DNA of 31,268 nucleotides from an uncultured Faecalibacterium sp. (GTDB lineage Bacteria > Bacillota > Clostridia > Oscillospirales > Ruminococcaceae), in NCBI GenBank assembly GCA_934518555.1, contig CAKSXW010000019.1, positions 1 through 31,268 of the forward strand, read 5' to 3'. The first letter of the stretch is position 1. Each line of letters begins with the position of its first letter. The notes under the pieces were generated by a model, which was not told where the DNA came from, ran no database searches, and saw only the letters and a program-made list of their open reading frames with translations. The position numbers and the translations under genes are program-made. This document shows positions 29,061 to 31,268 of the stretch, piece after piece.

Positions 29061-30029
29061 TCAGAACATCCCCTCCGGCAGGCATACATCTTGTTTGGGC
29101 ACCTTTGCCCAGGAAAAGCCGGAGACCAGGCTTTCCGGGGTGCAGGGGGCCGGTTCCGGCTGCAGGCCGTACACATAGGCCAGCTTGCCGATGATCTCCT
29201 GGGCGGTGTACCGGCCCCGGAGGTTTTCCAGGCTCTGGTCCCCGTCCCGTTTGGACAGCCGCCGACCGTCGGGGGCCAGCAGCAAGGGGCAGTGGGCAAA
29301 GCTGGGGGCCCGGAGCCCCAGCAGATGGTACAGGTACAGTTGCCGGGGGGTGGAGGACAGCAGGTCTGACCCACGCACCACCTCTGTGACCCCCATCCGG
29401 GCGTCATCCACCACCACTGCCAGCTGGTAGGCAAAGACCCCATCGGCCCGGCGCAGGTAGAAGTCACCGCAGTCTCGCAGCAGGTTCTCGGTGTGGGGGC
29501 CCATGCAGCCATCCACAAAGGAGACGGATTGGTCCGGCACCCGGACCCGGTAGGCCGGGGCCTTTTTCCGGCGTTTTTCCTCCACCTGCTCCGGGGTCAG
29601 GTCCCGGCAGGTGCCGGGGTAGATCACATTGCCGTCGGAGGTGTGGGGGGCACTGGCAGCGTGGAGCTGGGCCCGGGAGCAAAAGCAGGGGTACACCAGG
29701 CCCCGGTCCACCAGCTTCTGGTACTGCTGCTGGTAAATCTCCCCACATTCACTTTGATAATAAGGCCCGTGGGGGCCGCCGGAGCTGCCGCCCTCGTCCC
29801 ATCCAAGGCCCAGCCAGGCCAGGTCCTGTTCCAGCAGGTCGGCGTAGACCCGGGGGCAGCGTTCTGCGTCCAGGTCCTCGATCCGCAGCACCACACGGCC
29901 CCCCTGGCTTTTGGCACTGAGCCAGGCCAGCAGGCTGCAAGCCAGGTTGCCCAGGTGCAGCCGTCCGCTGGGGCTGGGGGCAAAGCGGCCGGTCACCGCC
30001 CCGGGGGCGGAAAGGGTTTGGTTCGGCAT
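29061..30029 (-). CDS. gluQRS: Glutamyl-Q tRNA(Asp) synthetase
   Basis: 322 residues: a glutamyl-tRNA synthetase catalytic core without the anticodon-binding domain, which is what defines GluQRS. The HIGH-like motif is SGRLHLGN (25-28 for HLGN), and the KMSKS-like motif is RRLSKRDG. A zinc site of the C-x-C...Y...C type lies in YPCFCSRAQL and YPGTCRDL. It also has RIEDLDAERC and the family stretch VVRGSDLLSSTPRQLYL. It loads glutamate onto queuosine at position 34 of tRNA(Asp). ATG 30029 is chosen because AAGGAAC precedes it and the promoter lies at 30067-30095; earlier in-frame starts fall within that promoter. Single-gene unit, divergent from a lipoprotein gene. Confidence 0.92.
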   Translation of the reverse strand: MPNQTLSAPGAVTGRFAPSPSGRLHLGNLACSLLAWLSAKSQGGRVVLRIEDLDAERCPRVYADLLEQDLAWLGLGWDEGGSSGGPHGPYYQSECGEIYQQQYQKLVDRGLVYPCFCSRAQLHAASAPHTSDGNVIYPGTCRDLTPEQVEEKRRKKAPAYRVRVPDQSVSFVDGCMGPHTENLLRDCGDFYLRRADGVFAYQLAVVVDDARMGVTEVVRGSDLLSSTPRQLYLYHLLGLRAPSFAHCPLLLAPDGRRLSKRDGDQSLENLRGRYTAQEIIGKLAYVYGLQPEPAPCTPESLVSGFSWAKVPKQDVCLPEGMF

Positions 30030-30066
30030 GATAAATGTTCCTTCCTGTATTGTGGTCATCGGCTCC

Positions 30067-30095
30067 ATTATAAGCCAAAAGCTCCCACTGCACAA
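30067..30095 (-). promoter_or_regulatory. Promoter of gluQRS
   Basis: On the minus strand TTGTGC (30090-30095), a 17-bp spacer and TATAAT (30067-30072). Confidence 0.75.
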
Positions 30096-30108
30096 GGGCC
30101 CCGGCTGA

Positions 30109-30137
30109 TTGACAACGCCGGGCCCACAACGTATACT
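30109..30137 (+). promoter_or_regulatory. Promoter of the Ser/Ala-rich lipoprotein gene
   Basis: TTGACA (30109-30114), a 17-bp spacer and TATACT (30132-30137), a near-consensus promoter back to back with that of gluQRS. Confidence 0.82.
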
Positions 30138-30200
30138 TAGGGTGTATCATTCCTGCAGCTCCGGCTCACCGCCGGGGCATGACCAACGGAGGATCGACTT

Positions 30201-30815
30201 ATGAAATTGAAATATACCCGTCCCTTGGCTCTGGCACTGTGTGCAGCTTTGCTGTGCAGCCTGCTGGCTGCCTGCGGCGGTTCTGCCGCCAGCGAGGCCT
30301 CCAGCGCCGCTCCTGCCTCCTCCCCTGCCTCCTCTGCCGCCTCGGAGGAGCTGCCTAGCTCCACCGCCCAGGCCAACACCGGCAGCCTGAACCCCGGCAC
30401 CTTTGACGAGAACTCTCTGTTCTCGGTGACCGGGGCTTCGGAGGCCTTTGCCCCCTGCCTGGGCTGGGGCCCCGGGGTCTCCGGCTGCTCCCTGAAGTCT
30501 GTCATCGCCGCCGCCTCCCTGCTGGAGTGGGCCGAGACGGCCCGGCTGGCATCCCGGTCCCCGGATGCCATCCAGGAGGCCTTCTACGGCTGGTACGACA
30601 CCCTTTCGGCCATGGACCAGGAGAACTTTGCCGAGGCCTGGACCATGATCGAGCCCGACGCCCTGGCCCTGCTCAGCGATAAGGACAGCATGACCGGCCG
30701 GATCCAGGATGCCGGCCTGGACCCGGATGCCCTGCCCGGCTGCACCCTGAAGAACTGGCAGGCTTTGCAGTCTGTGCTGGACCAGTGTGTGCCTGCCGCC
30801 GCCGGAGAAGAATAA
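30201..30815 (+). CDS. Lipoprotein of unknown function with a Ser/Ala-rich linker
   Basis: 204 residues. The signal peptide ends in the lipobox SLLAAC, with the lipidated cysteine at C25. A low-complexity Ser/Ala/Pro linker follows to about residue 60. A small helical domain comes next, containing the likely paired cysteines of APCLGWGPGVSGCSLK and the stretch AFYGWYDTLSAMDQENFAEAW. I do not recognise the domain. GGAGGA lies 8 nt before ATG 30201. The protein should be anchored outside the cell membrane with the linker as a spacer. It has its own promoter and terminator, so neighbours give no clue to its job. Confidence 0.82.
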   Translation: MKLKYTRPLALALCAALLCSLLAACGGSAASEASSAAPASSPASSAASEELPSSTAQANTGSLNPGTFDENSLFSVTGASEAFAPCLGWGPGVSGCSLKSVIAAASLLEWAETARLASRSPDAIQEAFYGWYDTLSAMDQENFAEAWTMIEPDALALLSDKDSMTGRIQDAGLDPDALPGCTLKNWQALQSVLDQCVPAAAGEE

Positions 30816-30840
30816 CCAGTCCTAAACGTTTCGGATACAA

Positions 30841-30881
30841 AAGCCCCGGGCGGTCGTAAGACCGCCCGGGGCTTTGTTTTT
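30841..30881 (+). terminator. Terminator after the Ser/Ala-rich lipoprotein gene
   Basis: GCCCCGGGCGGTC (30843-30855) pairs perfectly with GACCGCCCGGGGC (30860-30872), followed by TTTGTTTTT. Confidence 0.9.
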
Positions 30882-30901
30882 GTGGGTGATGAGGGAAAAT
30901 C

Positions 30902-31091
30902 AAACCCTCTCAGTCAAAGCCTGTCGGCTTTGCCAGATTCCCCCTTTTGTCACCTACGGTGACATTTTCCCCCGACCGGGGGAAATCGGTCCTCTCAGGG
31001 GGGAGCTTTTATGCATCTTTCGGTCTGCCGCAATAGAGCTCCCCCTTTCGGGGGAGCTGGCTGCGACCAAAGGGAGCAGACTGAGAGGGTT
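30902..31091. repeat. Intergenic palindromic repeat, copy F (composite)
   Basis: Ends AACCCTCTCAGTC and GACTGAGAGGGTT. The right part (CTTTTATGCATCTTTCGG ... GCAATAGAGCTCCCCC) nearly matches copy B. The left part holds an extra GTCACC/GGTGAC and CCCCCGA/TCGGGGG-type unit, so it looks like two elements nested or merged. It lies between convergent genes. Confidence 0.8.
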
Positions 31092-31100
31092 CCCCCGTTT

Positions 31101-31268
31101 TTACACCTTTTTCAGCACATACTGCCGGGTGCCCATGCCCACCTTTTCTGCCTGGTCCAGGGTGGCCTTCCACTCGATGTTGGGGTTGGAATCCTTGAAG
31201 TTGTCGTGGTAGCAGTTCCAGCCGGGCTTTGCCAGGTTGCCGCTGAGCTGGCTGTTGGGCAGGGGGGC
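31101..31268 (-). CDS. C-terminal end of an unidentified protein
   Basis: Only the last 55 codons and the stop (TAA, 31101-31103) are in the window. The tail reads PLPNSQLSGNLAKPGWNCYH..., then IEWKATLDQAEKVGMGTRQY and ends VLKKV. Codon use fits a real gene, and the frame is open to the edge. I do not recognise the family from this piece. Confidence 0.6.
   Translation of the reverse strand, partial: APLPNSQLSGNLAKPGWNCYHDNFKDSNPNIEWKATLDQAEKVGMGTRQYVLKKV

Overview
The window is GC-rich DNA with Gram-positive style signals: AAGGAGG-type ribosome binding sites, TTGACA/TATAAT-type promoters, and T-rich intrinsic terminators. Gene content and a family of short palindromic intergenic repeats (CCCTCTCAGTC...GACTGAGAGGG) suggest a gut Oscillospiraceae/Ruminococcaceae bacterium near Faecalibacterium, Gemmiger or Subdoligranulum. 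This placement is inferred from gene content and repeat style; no 16S gene is present. All functions below are read from protein motifs by eye.

Layout. 1-579: start of a carbon-starvation permease gene (cstA, minus). 580-1324: its control region, two repeat elements and two perfect hairpins. 1325-4068: a LysR regulator (minus), divergent from a small ORF broken by an in-frame amber codon and a ketopantoate reductase/histidine phosphatase fusion (plus). 4309-8074: an operon for an LxxG-heptad exported protein and an MMPL/RND exporter (minus). 8196-9760: a MATE exporter behind a structured leader that ends in a terminator. 9899-10636: an S51 peptidase. 10794-16091: jetA-jetB-jetC (minus), the kleisin, KITE and SMC parts of a Wadjet/MksBEF-type condensin, with no jetD. 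16258-16761: a lipoprotein with a consensus promoter. 17090-22998: a polyamine operon, speA-speE-speB-(repeat)-CASDH-nspC (minus), behind a leader of about 450 nt with a terminator/antiterminator switch. 23608-24279: a secreted C39/papain-like protein. 24344-26361: CBS/DRTGG pyrophosphatase plus acylphosphatase (minus). 26650-28946: a second MATE exporter and a PAP2-type membrane phosphatase. 29061-30029: gluQRS (minus), divergent from a lipoprotein at 30201-30815. 31101-31268: the 3' end of an unidentified minus-strand gene.

How genes work together. SpeA makes agmatine from arginine and SpeB makes putrescine from it. The CASDH/NspC pair can make spermidine from putrescine and aspartate semialdehyde. 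SpeE is an aminopropyltransferase, but no AdoMet decarboxylase gene lies here. The Jet proteins should form one SMC complex, translated from overlapping genes. The MMPL pair, two MATE genes and cstA make the window rich in transport.

Most notable. (1) The speA leader has a 16-bp terminator hairpin and a mutually exclusive 13-bp antiterminator helix. (2) The first MATE gene has a leader whose long closing stem is also the terminator. (3) The Jet condensin has no adjacent nuclease gene. (4) The reductase-phosphatase fusion follows an amber-interrupted small gene.
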